Assembly (NCBI GenBank): GCA_003222235.1
Contig: QHVD01000224.1
Coordinates: 1-13,272, forward strand
Direction: 5' to 3'
DNA: 13,272 bases
Source: Gemmatimonadota bacterium
GTDB lineage: Bacteria > Gemmatimonadota > Gemmatimonadetes > Gemmatimonadales > GWC2-71-9
In this document: positions 1 to 6,948 of the stretch, piece after piece
How positions within the stretch are numbered: position 1 is the stretch's first letter
Layout: each line of letters begins with the position of its first letter
Notes under the pieces: generated by a model
What the model saw: the letters and a program-made list of their open reading frames with translations, nothing else
What the model was told of the DNA's origin: nothing
The model's database searches: none
Program-made: the position numbers and the translations under genes

Positions 1-1
1 G

Positions 2-88
2 GAGCCCGAGATCGCGTTCGCACAGTTCGCGACGGTCGCGGGCGAATACCTGCGCGGCGCCGGGGTGGGCGAGGTGCCGGGCCGCTAG
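2..88 (+). CDS. C-terminal end of an unidentified protein (partial)
   Basis: An open frame enters from the left edge and stops at TAG 86-88, giving 28 residues that end in GEYLRGAGVGEVPGR. Nearly every codon ends in G or C, as in the neighbouring genes, which supports real coding. The gene converges on the GMC oxidoreductase gene: only 7 bases separate the two stop codons, and no clear terminator hairpin lies between them. The tail is too short to assign a family, and I do not recognise it. Confidence 0.5.
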   Translation, partial: EPEIAFAQFATVAGEYLRGAGVGEVPGR

Positions 89-95
89 CCCCGCC

Positions 96-1817
96 TCACT
101 GCTTGCCCCGCTTCAGCTCCGCCACCGCGTAGTCGCAGGCACGCGCCGTGAGCGCCATGTACGTAATCGACGGGTTCTGACACGCCGATGACGCCATGCA
201 CGCGCCGTCGGTCACGAACAGGTTGGGCACGTCGTGCGCCTGGTCGTAGCCGTTCAGCACCGACGTCTTCGGGTCACGACCCATGCGGGCGGTGCCCATC
301 TCGTGGATCGCGAGCCCGGGCTCGGCGCCCAGGCCGTCTCCCCCGTGGTAGCTGTCGTAGGTCTTGACCTCCTTGCAGCCCGCCGCTTCGAGCATCTCGG
401 CCGCCGACGCCGCCATGTCCTTGCGCATCGCGAGCTCGTTGTCGCTCCAGGTGCAGTGGACGCGCAGGAGCGGGATACCGAATTCGTCCGTCTGATCGGA
501 GAGCTCCACGTAGTTGTCGGGGCGCGGCAGGCACTCCCCAAACCCCGTGATGCCGATCCTCCAGCCGCCCGGGTCGCGCAGCCGGCGCTTGAGCTCCACG
601 CCGAACCCGCGCTCGCCGCCCCCGCGCCCCCACCCCGGCCGCGAAGCGCCGCCCTGGTAGCCGAAGCCGCGCACGTAGTCGCCGCGACGCGATGTCTCGT
701 CCCCCAGGTTCCGGAAGCGCGGGATGTAGATGCCGTTCGGCCGGTTGCCCTGATAGTAGCGGTCCAGCAGCCCCTCGATGACCCCGTTGGCGCCCGCCTG
801 AAAGTGGTGGTCCATCAGATAGTGGCCGAGCACGCCGCTCGAGTTGGCGAGCCCGTCCGGAAAGCGGGAAGACTTGGAGTTGAGCAGGACTCGAGTGGTG
901 TTGAGCGTCGAGGCGCAAACAAACATCAGCCGCCCGTAGTATTCGCGGGTCGCGTGCGTGGTCGTGTCGACGACGCGAACGCCCGTGACACGGTTCCGTT
1001 CCGCGTCGTAGATCAGCGAATGCACGATGCTGTTCGGCACGATGGTCAGCCGCCCGGTGGCGCGCGCGGCGGGGAGCGTGGACGACTGGCTCGAGAAGTA
1101 CGTCCCGGTCGAGCAGCCGCGTTCGCACGGCCCGCAGTAGTGGCAGGCCAGGCGGCCGTTCAGGCTCTCCGTGAGGATCGCCACGCGGCCGATGGTGACC
1201 CGCCGGTCGGGAAAGGCCCGCTCGATCCCCGCTTTGGCGAATTTCTCGCCGGCGTTCATCTCCATCGGCGGCTGGAACTCGCCGTCCGGGAGCTGCGGGA
1301 GTCCCAACCGCTCTCCGCTCACCCCGATGAACCGCTCGACGTAGCTGTACCAGGGGGCGACGTCGGCGTAGCGGATCGGCCAGTCCAAGCCGTGGCCGTC
1401 GCGCAGGTTGGCCTCGAAGTCGAGATCGCTCCAGCGGTACACCTGGCGCCCCCAGATCAGCGACTTGCCGCCCACCTGCTCGCCCTGGATCCAGGTGAAC
1501 GGCTTGTCCTCGACGTAGGGATGCTTGCGATCGTTGATGAAGAAGTGCTTCACGGCTTCGTGGAACTGGCCGGTGCGCGCCTGGATCGGATACTGCTCGG
1601 CGCCTTTCGTCCCCACCGACAGCCGCTCGTTGCGGAGCGGCAGCTGCCAGGCGGGCTTGTGCTCGGTGATGTAGTCCTTGCCGTGCTCCACGTTGCGGCC
1701 GCGCTCGATCACCAGCGTGCGCAGGCCTTTCTCGGTGAGCTCCTTCGCCGCCCACCCGCCGGCGATCCCGGAGCCGACGACGACGGCGTCGTACTCTTCG
1801 CGTCTCACGACATGCAT
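96..1817 (-). CDS. GMC-family FAD-dependent oxidoreductase, sugar/polyol dehydrogenase type
   Basis: A 573-residue flavoprotein of the glucose-methanol-choline family. Visible are the N-terminal FAD-binding loop GSGIAGG (residues 15-21), the second GMC signature GGKSLIWG (116-123), a cysteine cluster CHYCGPCERGC (C225, C228, C231, C235), and the C-terminal signature with the likely catalytic His505 (HEMGTARMG) and Asn548 (QNPS). Members with this cysteine cluster, next to a 'gluconate 2-dehydrogenase subunit 3' gene, are usually annotated as the large subunit of envelope sugar or gluconate dehydrogenases; the actual substrate cannot be read from sequence. The start is ATG at 1817, preceded by a good ribosome site GAGGAA (1825-1830). 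The gene lies 25 bases after the small-subunit gene and is the last gene of the minus-strand series. It has no signal peptide of its own, so export would depend on the partner's Tat-like signal (inference). No cytochrome c subunit gene is adjacent. Confidence 0.9.
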   Translation of the reverse strand: MHVVRREEYDAVVVGSGIAGGWAAKELTEKGLRTLVIERGRNVEHGKDYITEHKPAWQLPLRNERLSVGTKGAEQYPIQARTGQFHEAVKHFFINDRKHPYVEDKPFTWIQGEQVGGKSLIWGRQVYRWSDLDFEANLRDGHGLDWPIRYADVAPWYSYVERFIGVSGERLGLPQLPDGEFQPPMEMNAGEKFAKAGIERAFPDRRVTIGRVAILTESLNGRLACHYCGPCERGCSTGTYFSSQSSTLPAARATGRLTIVPNSIVHSLIYDAERNRVTGVRVVDTTTHATREYYGRLMFVCASTLNTTRVLLNSKSSRFPDGLANSSGVLGHYLMDHHFQAGANGVIEGLLDRYYQGNRPNGIYIPRFRNLGDETSRRGDYVRGFGYQGGASRPGWGRGGGERGFGVELKRRLRDPGGWRIGITGFGECLPRPDNYVELSDQTDEFGIPLLRVHCTWSDNELAMRKDMAASAAEMLEAAGCKEVKTYDSYHGGDGLGAEPGLAIHEMGTARMGRDPKTSVLNGYDQAHDVPNLFVTDGACMASSACQNPSITYMALTARACDYAVAELKRGKQ

Positions 1818-1842
1818 GGTGCGATTCCTCGAGACTGCGAGC

Positions 1843-2451
1843 TCACGCCCATGACCGGCCGACCGACCGGTAGGGAATGTCGCCGTGGTAGGGGCCGAAG
1901 GGGCTGATGTGCAGCTCCCGGGTGGCCCCCATCTCCGAGGTGTAGTAGCCGACCAGCGTCAGCTCCTTCATCCGCCGGAAAAACCAGGTCTCGTCGCCGG
2001 CCGGCGTCGCCGTGTCGCTACCCCGCGGCGGATACGTTTCCTCGTCCATCTCGGTGAGCAGCGCGACACGCTGCTCGGCCACGCACTCCACGAACGGCTT
2101 CCCGTGGCGGGAGCGCGACCGCGTGTCGACGCCGCGCAGCCCATCGAGGAACCGGTCGCGCTCCGCGGCCGGGTAGTGGTCCGCGAGCAACGTGTCCACG
2201 AAGCGGTGCACGCCGGCCGCACGGGCGCCCGGGGTGTCGGTCTCGGGAATGATGTGCTCGGCGATGACGGCGACGAGCTCCGTCTGGCTCGCGTTCAGCG
2301 TCCGCGGCGTCCAGCCTTGCGCGGTCGCCCAAGCGCGCCGCGTTGCCGCGTCGAGCACGCCCGCCAGCGTGGGAGCCGAGATCGCGCCGCCCAAGAGAAT
2401 CGCGACCCGGCTGAGCGCTTCGCGTCGAGTGATCTGCGCGTTGCTCTCCAT
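1843..2451 (-). CDS. Gluconate 2-dehydrogenase subunit 3-family protein with Tat-like signal
   Basis: A 202-residue protein of the gluconate 2-dehydrogenase subunit 3 family, the small partner of a GMC flavoprotein. The N-terminus has a twin-arginine motif (TRREAL, residues 8-13) followed by a small-residue hydrophobic stretch to about residue 33, which fits Tat export. The family-typical mid-region (LVAVIAEHIIPETDTPGARAAG, about residues 59-80) is followed by a C-terminal part containing WFFRRMKELTLVGYYTSEMG. The start is ATG at 2451, with ribosome site GAGG at 2459-2462, seven bases upstream. It is followed after 25 bases by the GMC gene, so the two are probably co-translated and form one complex that oxidises a sugar or sugar acid outside the cytoplasm. 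The family assignment is confident; the substrate is not known. Confidence 0.87.
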   Translation of the reverse strand: MESNAQITRREALSRVAILLGGAISAPTLAGVLDAATRRAWATAQGWTPRTLNASQTELVAVIAEHIIPETDTPGARAAGVHRFVDTLLADHYPAAERDRFLDGLRGVDTRSRSRHGKPFVECVAEQRVALLTEMDEETYPPRGSDTATPAGDETWFFRRMKELTLVGYYTSEMGATRELHISPFGPYHGDIPYRSVGRSWA

Positions 2452-2572
2452 CGTTCCGCCTCACTGAGAGATCATGACGATGATTGGTCCAAACTTGATG
2501 GCGGCCGATCGCCGCCGCCAGGACGGCTTCCGGGGTCCACTGCTCGATCGGGCGGGCGCCTTCCTCTTTCAT
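2452..2572 (-). pseudogene. Possible 5' remnant of an unidentified gene after lutC
   Basis: An ATG at 2572-2570 overlaps the lutC stop in an ATGA arrangement and is preceded by a strong ribosome site (GGAGG, four bases upstream), the strongest start signal in this stretch. The peptide begins MKEEGARPIEQWTPEAVLAA with GC-rich third positions for about 22 codons. Codon quality then collapses to CAT CAA GTT ... AAT CAT CGT CAT GAT around 2470-2505. The frame has no stop there and runs on to 2018 inside the subunit-3 gene, where it is plainly a shadow. I read it as the head of a deleted or truncated gene, or a short coupled peptide; no family is recognised. The same 117 bases hold a 6-bp hairpin (arms 2500-2505 and 2511-2516) and an ATCAT/ATGAT inverted repeat (2471-2484) just upstream of the subunit-3 ribosome site. 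No convincing -35/-10 pair was seen. Confidence 0.35.
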
Positions 2573-3339
2573 GCCTCCTCCAGCAGGAGCACGTGAAGCG
2601 TCTGCGGACCGTGCACCCCCACCACGGGGGTCAGCTCGATGTCGGAGGTGCGGGAGGGGCCGGTGATGAGCGTGATCGCGTGGCTGGCGACGCTCACGCG
2701 GGCGAGGGCGTCCCCCAACGACTCGCAGATGCAACCGGCGGAAAGCAGGACCACGTGGGTCGGTGGGACGAGCGACAGGAGCCGGCTCTTCTCGCGCGCC
2801 GACTCCAGCACGAGCGTGCCCGTCTCGGCGATCCCCCACTGCGCGGTGGTGACGCCGGCGTCGCACGCGAACAGCTCGTCTCGGGAGAGCCGATCGAGCG
2901 GTTCCAGCACGAAGCCGTCTCCCAACGCATGCAGGAGCCGCTGAACCAGCGGGGCATCCGAGCCGACGACTCGCCGGGCGTGCACGCCCGCCAGGGTGCG
3001 GGCCAGCGCGCGGCCGGCTTCCGCTGCTCCGCACACGACGGTGCACTGCGCGCCGGCGGCCGCGAGCTCCTCGGTGAAGCGAGTCCTCACCCCCTGACTC
3101 CCTTGAGTCCTCACCCCCTGTCCCCCTCTCCCTTCGGGAGAGGGGGAACGAGACTCACCCGTCGTTCCCCCTCTCCGCATTGCGGAGAGGGGGTCAGGGG
3201 GTGAGGACCCCGCCCGAAGCGAGAGGGGGTCAGGGGGTGAGGACACGACGGAGAGGGGGCCAGGGGGTGAGGACTCGCCTCGAGCCAAGTTCTCCCGGAT
3301 CGCGCGCATGATCGCTCGACGCGCGTCGTCGGCGCGCAT
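2569..3339 (-). CDS. lutC: LutC, L-lactate utilisation LUD-domain protein with in-frame repeat insertion
   Basis: A 256-residue LUD-family protein, the third component of the LutABC L-lactate dehydrogenase complex. Family hallmarks are in the C-terminal half: TTAQWGIAETGTLVL (about 164-178), PPTHVVLL (192-199) and GPSRTSDIELTPVVGVHGP (227-245). The start is ATG at 3339, which shares one base with the lutB stop (TGATG). The N-terminal helix MRADDARRAIMRAIRENLA is normal, but residues 22-87, where the family has a short linker, are a low-complexity stretch with SSPPGPLS, SSPPDPLS and SSPPDPLS units encoded by a cluster of G-rich DNA repeats. Normal sequence resumes at RFTEELAAAG. The insertion keeps the frame and lies in a tolerant linker, so the protein may still work. 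An ATGA overlap links it to a short frame downstream. Confidence 0.9.
   Translation of the reverse strand: MRADDARRAIMRAIRENLARGESSPPGPLSVVSSPPDPLSLRAGSSPPDPLSAMRRGGTTGESRSPSPEGRGGQGVRTQGSQGVRTRFTEELAAAGAQCTVVCGAAEAGRALARTLAGVHARRVVGSDAPLVQRLLHALGDGFVLEPLDRLSRDELFACDAGVTTAQWGIAETGTLVLESAREKSRLLSLVPPTHVVLLSAGCICESLGDALARVSVASHAITLITGPSRTSDIELTPVVGVHGPQTLHVLLLEEA
3083..3274 (-). repeat. Cluster of dispersed G-rich repeats and hairpins inside lutC
   Basis: About 190 bases contain five copies of a roughly 24-bp unit with core CAGGGGGTGAGGAC. On the + strand they are at 3185-3208, 3221-3244 and 3251-3274 (one T-to-C change); the inverted copies are at 3107-3130 (one change) and 3083-3102 (partial). 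Two strong palindromes lie between them: 3122-3146 with 11-bp arms around TTC, and 3167-3193 with 13-bp arms around one base. The composition is unlike the surrounding gene, and the cluster is read in frame by lutC. Units of this kind are known as dispersed, REP-like elements in GC-rich environmental genomes; I infer that class here from the look of the units alone. Confidence 0.85.
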
Positions 3340-4718
3340 CACGGTGCCGCCTGGTCGCGCAGGCCGGCCCGCCACTGCTCGCGAAAGCTCTGCGGCGCGA
3401 GCGGGCGGAGATCGCGAAACTTGGTCCACGCGCCGATGGGCGGGAGGATTCGCAGCATCCGGGCGGCACGCATGACCCACTCGAACAAACGCGGCCGCGC
3501 CATCACGGCCGCATAACTCGAGAACGCGAGGCGCTCGAGCACCCCTCCCTTCCCCACGCGACGGCCGACCACCTCCGCGCGCAGATGGAGCAGCAGCGCC
3601 GGGATGTCGATCTTGACCGGACATACGTCACGGCAGGCGCCACACAGGCTCGAGGCGTAGGGGAGCTCGGACGATCTCGCCAGGCCGAAGAGCTGCGGGC
3701 TCAACACGGCGCCGATCGGACCGGCATACACAGACTCATACGCGTGGCCGCCGATCTGCCGGTACACCGGACAGGCGTTGAGGCACGCGCCGCAGCGAAT
3801 ACACGCGAGCGTCTGCCGGGTCACTGGGGACGCGAGCATGGCCGACCGGCCGTTGTCCAGCACCACGATGTGCAGCTCTTCCGGTCCCTCGTCGTCGGGG
3901 CGGCGCTTCGCGCCCGTGAGGAGCGATTGATACGCCGTCATCCGTTGGCCGGTGCCGGATCGCGGGAGCAGCTGCAGGAAGACCTCCAGGTCGGCGAAGC
4001 GCGGGATCACCTTTTCGATCCCCATGAGCGCGACGTGCGTGCGGGGGAGAGTGGTCGTGAGCCGCGCATTCCCCTCGTTCTCGACGATCAGAATCGTGCC
4101 GGTCTCTGCGACCGCGAAGTTGACGCCGGAGATCCCGAGATCCGCCTCGGCAAAGCGGCGCCGCAGCGTTTGCCGGGCGGCGGCCGCCAGCGCGGCGACG
4201 TCGTCGGAAGGCTCGACCCCGAGCTTCTCCGCGAACAGCGCCGCGATCTGGCCTCTGGTCTTGTGGATCGCGGGAGCCACGATGTGAGAGGGCCCCTCGC
4301 CGGCAAGCTGGACGATGTACTCGCCGAGGTCGGTCTCCACCGGCTCGAGGCCACGCGCGGCGAGGGCGGCGTTCAGGTGGATCTCTTCCGACGCCATGCT
4401 CTTGCTCTTCACGACCGTGCGGGCCCCCCGCTCGGCGGCGATCCGGCCGATGATCTCGCACGCCGTGGCGGCGTCGCGCGCCCAGTGCACACGGGCGCCG
4501 GCGCGCTCGGCGTTCGCCGTGAATTCCTCCAGATACCGGTCGAGGTGGAGCAGCGTCTCATCCTTGATGGCACGCGCCCGGTCGCGGGCGCCCTCCCAAT
4601 CCGGCAGCGTGGCCATCGCCGCTCGCCGCCGCTCGCCGAACAGCGTCGTCGCGTGGCGCAGAGCCCCGCGGAGCTGCTCGTCTGCCAGCGCCGCGCGCGC
4701 ACTGCGCTCGAAGCTCAC
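3339..4718 (-). CDS. lutB: LutB, L-lactate utilisation iron-sulfur protein
   Basis: A 459-residue LutB/YkgF-type protein: an N-terminal LUD domain followed by a ferredoxin-like region with two cysteine clusters. In the LUD part, KSKSMASEEIHLN (104-116), GVNFAVAETGTILIVENEGN (198-217) and PRTHVALMGIEKV (225-237) are typical. The cluster ligands are CIRCGACLNACP (C306, C309, C312, C316) and CGACRDVCP (C359, C362, C366). It should pass electrons in the cytoplasmic or membrane-associated LutABC complex that oxidises L-lactate to pyruvate. The chosen start is GTG at 4718, whose GTGA overlaps the lutA stop; the open frame extends far upstream, but that part is only lutA read in another frame. The length is close to the family norm, and no damage is visible. 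Confidence 0.93.
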   Translation of the reverse strand: MSFERSARAALADEQLRGALRHATTLFGERRRAAMATLPDWEGARDRARAIKDETLLHLDRYLEEFTANAERAGARVHWARDAATACEIIGRIAAERGARTVVKSKSMASEEIHLNAALAARGLEPVETDLGEYIVQLAGEGPSHIVAPAIHKTRGQIAALFAEKLGVEPSDDVAALAAAARQTLRRRFAEADLGISGVNFAVAETGTILIVENEGNARLTTTLPRTHVALMGIEKVIPRFADLEVFLQLLPRSGTGQRMTAYQSLLTGAKRRPDDEGPEELHIVVLDNGRSAMLASPVTRQTLACIRCGACLNACPVYRQIGGHAYESVYAGPIGAVLSPQLFGLARSSELPYASSLCGACRDVCPVKIDIPALLLHLRAEVVGRRVGKGGVLERLAFSSYAAVMARPRLFEWVMRAARMLRILPPIGAWTKFRDLRPLAPQSFREQWRAGLRDQAAP

Positions 4719-5455
4719 GGCGGGCTCGAACGGCGCGAGGCCAGGACTTCCGCCAGGTGCACCGGGCGCACGGACGATCCCCGGCGCGACAGCCGGCCGC
4801 CAATTTGCAGCAGACAGCTTGCGTCGCCGGACACCACGACGTCCACGCCCGCCCGCTCGATGGCGTCCACCTTCTCGTCGAGTATCGCCACCGAGAGCTC
4901 GGGGTATTTCACCGAAAACGTGCCCCCGAAGCCGCAGCATGCCTCGACGCTCGCGGGGGACAGCTCGACCAGCTCCGCGCCCCGCACGCGGCGGAGCAGT
5001 CGCCGCGGCTCGTCGCGGATCCCCAGGTCGCGCAGGCCGTGGCAGGCGTCGTGCCAGGTGAGCCGGGCGGGGAAGCTCGCCCCCACATCCTCCACGCCCA
5101 ATCGGTTGACCAGAAACGAACTGAGCTCCTGCGTCCGCTCGCCCAGGCGCCTCGCCCGCGCACGCCAGCCCGCATCCTCGAAGAGCTGCTCGTAATGACG
5201 CAGCATGGCGGTGCACGATCCCGAGGGGCTGACGATTGCGTCGGCGTCGCTCGACTCGAAGACCTCGATCAGCCGCCGGGCGAGCGCACGTGCCTCCGGG
5301 CGGTACCCGGTGTTGAACGCCGGCTGCCCGCAACATGTCTGGCGCTCGTCGAACTCCACGGAGCAACCCACGCGCCGGAGCACTTCCACGGCGCCGGCCG
5401 CCGCCGCCGGCCACAGCTGATCCGCGAGGCAGGTCACGAAGAGCGAGACGCGCAT
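4715..5455 (-). CDS. lutA: LutA, L-lactate utilisation CCG-domain protein
   Basis: A 246-residue protein of the LutA/YkgE family with two cysteine-rich CCG domains, the iron-sulfur subunit of the LutABC L-lactate oxidising complex. Motifs are MRVSLFVTCLAD at the N-terminus, TCCGQPAFNTG (C41-C42), SPSGSC (C81), WHDACHG (C138), EACCGFGGTFSVKYP (C173-C174) and SGDASCLLQIGG (C214). The start is ATG at 5455, two bases after the dehydrogenase stop codon; the longer open frame upstream lacks family sequence. lutB starts on its last codon (GTGA). Its position directly after a deoxyhexose-acid hydrolase and a dehydrogenase fits a role in burning L-lactate produced by that route (inference). Confidence 0.93.
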   Translation of the reverse strand: MRVSLFVTCLADQLWPAAAAGAVEVLRRVGCSVEFDERQTCCGQPAFNTGYRPEARALARRLIEVFESSDADAIVSPSGSCTAMLRHYEQLFEDAGWRARARRLGERTQELSSFLVNRLGVEDVGASFPARLTWHDACHGLRDLGIRDEPRRLLRRVRGAELVELSPASVEACCGFGGTFSVKYPELSVAILDEKVDAIERAGVDVVVSGDASCLLQIGGRLSRRGSSVRPVHLAEVLASRRSSPP

Positions 5456-5457
5456 CG

Positions 5458-6699
5458 TCACAGGGTGACGACCCCCTTCACGTAATTCGGGCCGCCGTGA
5501 TCGGCCGCAAAGGCACGGGGCACGGAGTCGAGCGAAGGGTAACGATGCGTGATCAACGATCCGACGTCCACCTGCCCGCGCTCGATCAGCCGCAGCGCCC
5601 GCACGTAAGTGGTCGGGCGGCCGTCGGCTTCCCATCCGCCGGACGCGCCGACCGGCGAGACCAGCGTCGGCTCGAGGAACTGGAGCTGATTCATTGCGCT
5701 CAGGTCCACGCCGGCGTGCCCGTGTCCATACAGCAGGACGGTGCCCTGCTTGCGGACCAACCCCGCGATGGATGCGAACACCTGCCCGGACCCGGTGGCC
5801 TCGATCACGAGCTCGGCACGGCGCCCGCGCGTTCGCTCGTGCACGGCCTCCACGAGATCCACGGCGCCGGGGTCGATCGTCTCCGCACCGAAGCGCTCCG
5901 CGAGCGCGCGCTTACGGGCGTTCGGCTCGCTCACGAGCAGCAGCCCGTCGAAGCCGAGCACGCTGCGGAGATATTGCACGAACAGGAGCCCCGCGGGGCC
6001 CGCGCCGCAGATCAGTGCGTGGCGCACGTGCCCACCCATGCCGTCCCTGCCGCCCTTGCCGCCCTTGCCGCCCTTGCCGCCCTTGCCGCCCTTGCCGCCC
6101 TGAACGGCATAGCGCGCCGGCGTGCGAGTCACCACGTCCGACGAGTGCACGACGCAACCGAGCGGCTCGGTCAGCGCGGCGACCGCGGCGTCCAGGTCGG
6201 GCCCGATGCGCACCGCGTTCACCGCCGGGATGGTCAGGTACTCCGCGAACCCGCCCGGCAGGCCGGTGATGCCGTGCTCGCGGTACAGCTCGCACTGATG
6301 CGAGTCCCCGCTCGCACAGTACTCGCACAGGGGCGAGCGCGCCTCGCTCACGCAGCTCCTGCCTTGATCGACCACCACCCGGTCGCCCGGACGGAGGTCG
6401 TGCACCTCCGCCCCCGTTGCCTCGACCACGCCCGCGATCTCGTGCCCCAGGACCTGCGGCTCGTCCGCGAGCGGGATCGGCCGCCCGCGCTCGTCGCGGT
6501 TGTAGTTCGCGTGTCCGGCGAAGATGTGCAGATCGGTGCCGCAGAGCCCGACCGCCGCGACCCGCAAGAGGACCTCGCGCGGCCCCGGATGCGGCCGGGG
6601 CACCTCGCGCACCTCGATCCGGCCGACGCCCACCAACACCGCGGCGCGCATCCCGGTACCCACGGCAGCCGTCTCACGGCTCACCCCCTGCCCGATCAC
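5458..6699 (-). CDS. Zinc-dependent alcohol dehydrogenase (MDR family), sugar-related
   Basis: A medium-chain zinc dehydrogenase, 413 residues if it starts at GTG 6699, whose GTGA overlaps the preceding stop and has GGGGAG four bases upstream. An internal ATG at 6651 (residue 17, MRAAVLVGVG) is where most relatives begin and is an equally possible start. Numbering from the GTG, catalytic zinc ligands are C53 (GLCGTD), H86-E87 (LGHE) and E178 (TEP); structural-zinc cysteines are C116, C125, C128 and C136, the first spacing being longer than usual; the nucleotide-binding loop is GAGPAG (232-237). Just before that loop lies a Gly-Gly-Lys run (about 201-218) encoded by a 9-bp repeat. Its position beside a fuconate-type hydrolase suggests oxidation of L-fucose, 2-keto-3-deoxy-L-fuconate or a similar sugar alcohol group, but the substrate is not shown by sequence. 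Confidence 0.88.
   Translation of the reverse strand: MIGQGVSRETAAVGTGMRAAVLVGVGRIEVREVPRPHPGPREVLLRVAAVGLCGTDLHIFAGHANYNRDERGRPIPLADEPQVLGHEIAGVVEATGAEVHDLRPGDRVVVDQGRSCVSEARSPLCEYCASGDSHQCELYREHGITGLPGGFAEYLTIPAVNAVRIGPDLDAAVAALTEPLGCVVHSSDVVTRTPARYAVQGGKGGKGGKGGKGGKGGRDGMGGHVRHALICGAGPAGLLFVQYLRSVLGFDGLLLVSEPNARKRALAERFGAETIDPGAVDLVEAVHERTRGRRAELVIEATGSGQVFASIAGLVRKQGTVLLYGHGHAGVDLSAMNQLQFLEPTLVSPVGASGGWEADGRPTTYVRALRLIERGQVDVGSLITHRYPSLDSVPRAFAADHGGPNYVKGVVTL
6048..6101 (-). repeat. Six perfect 9-bp tandem copies inside the dehydrogenase gene
   Basis: The + strand reads tgccgccct six times without a mismatch (6048-6101). On the coding strand it keeps frame and encodes repeated Gly-Gly-Lys ending in Gly-Gly-Arg. 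It sits in the linker between the catalytic domain and the Rossmann fold, where relatives have no such run. This is a likely length-variable microsatellite whose changes would always be in frame. Confidence 0.95.
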
Positions 6700-6947
6700 T
6701 GCGCTCCCCGGACCGACGTCTCCAGCACGAGCACCGACGCGATCGTGCTGGGCGGCACGGCCGGGAGCCGGGCCACGAAGCCTCCCCCCGTCTCCGCCTG
6801 CTCGATGGTGAGCGGCTTCCCGTCGACGTAGGCCGCCGAATAATCCGGGTCCGGATTCATGGCGTCGGAGCCGTCCCGCTCGCGCGAGGTCGGAAACCGG
6901 ACGTCGTGCACGTCGATCTGGGCGATCGTGGTAGGCGGCAGGCGCAC
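6696..6947 (-). pseudogene. Chimeric remnant: L-fuconate dehydratase N-terminus fused to a foreign tail
   Basis: An 83-residue frame starting at GTG 6947, one base after the FAH-hydrolase stop, and ending at TGA 6696, which overlaps the next gene's GTG. Residues 8-41 (IAQIDVHDVRFPTSRERDGS followed by DAMNPDPDYSAAYV) match the very conserved N-terminus of L-fuconate dehydratase, an enolase-superfamily enzyme of about 430 residues. After residue 41 (about 6825) the match ends abruptly: the catalytic barrel is absent and the rest reads DGKPLTIEQAETGGGFVARL, then PAVPPSTIASVLVLE. That tail looks like the last beta-strands of a glycosidase C-terminal domain, possibly alpha-L-fucosidase-like (a weak guess). 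An in-frame deletion joining two formerly separate genes explains this best; a collapsed assembly is the alternative. The product cannot be an active dehydratase. Confidence 0.72.
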
Positions 6948-6948
6948 C

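Noticed and set aside
234..1907. 557-codon open frame on the + strand opposite the GMC gene
   Set aside because: It is rich in Arg, Ala, Pro, Val and His with no family motif, and it is fully antisense to a gene with complete GMC signatures. Long antisense frames are expected at this GC content. The same applies to + strand frames at 1885-3204, 3585-5195, 5335-6831, 7748-9007, 9224-10228 and 11541-12599.
3083..3274. CRISPR array
   Set aside because: Units are irregularly spaced, occur in both orientations, have no uniform unique spacers, and no cas genes are present.
6048..6101. Collagen-like or functional Gly-rich domain
   Set aside because: It is a short perfect DNA microsatellite inside an otherwise normal dehydrogenase and better explained by slippage.
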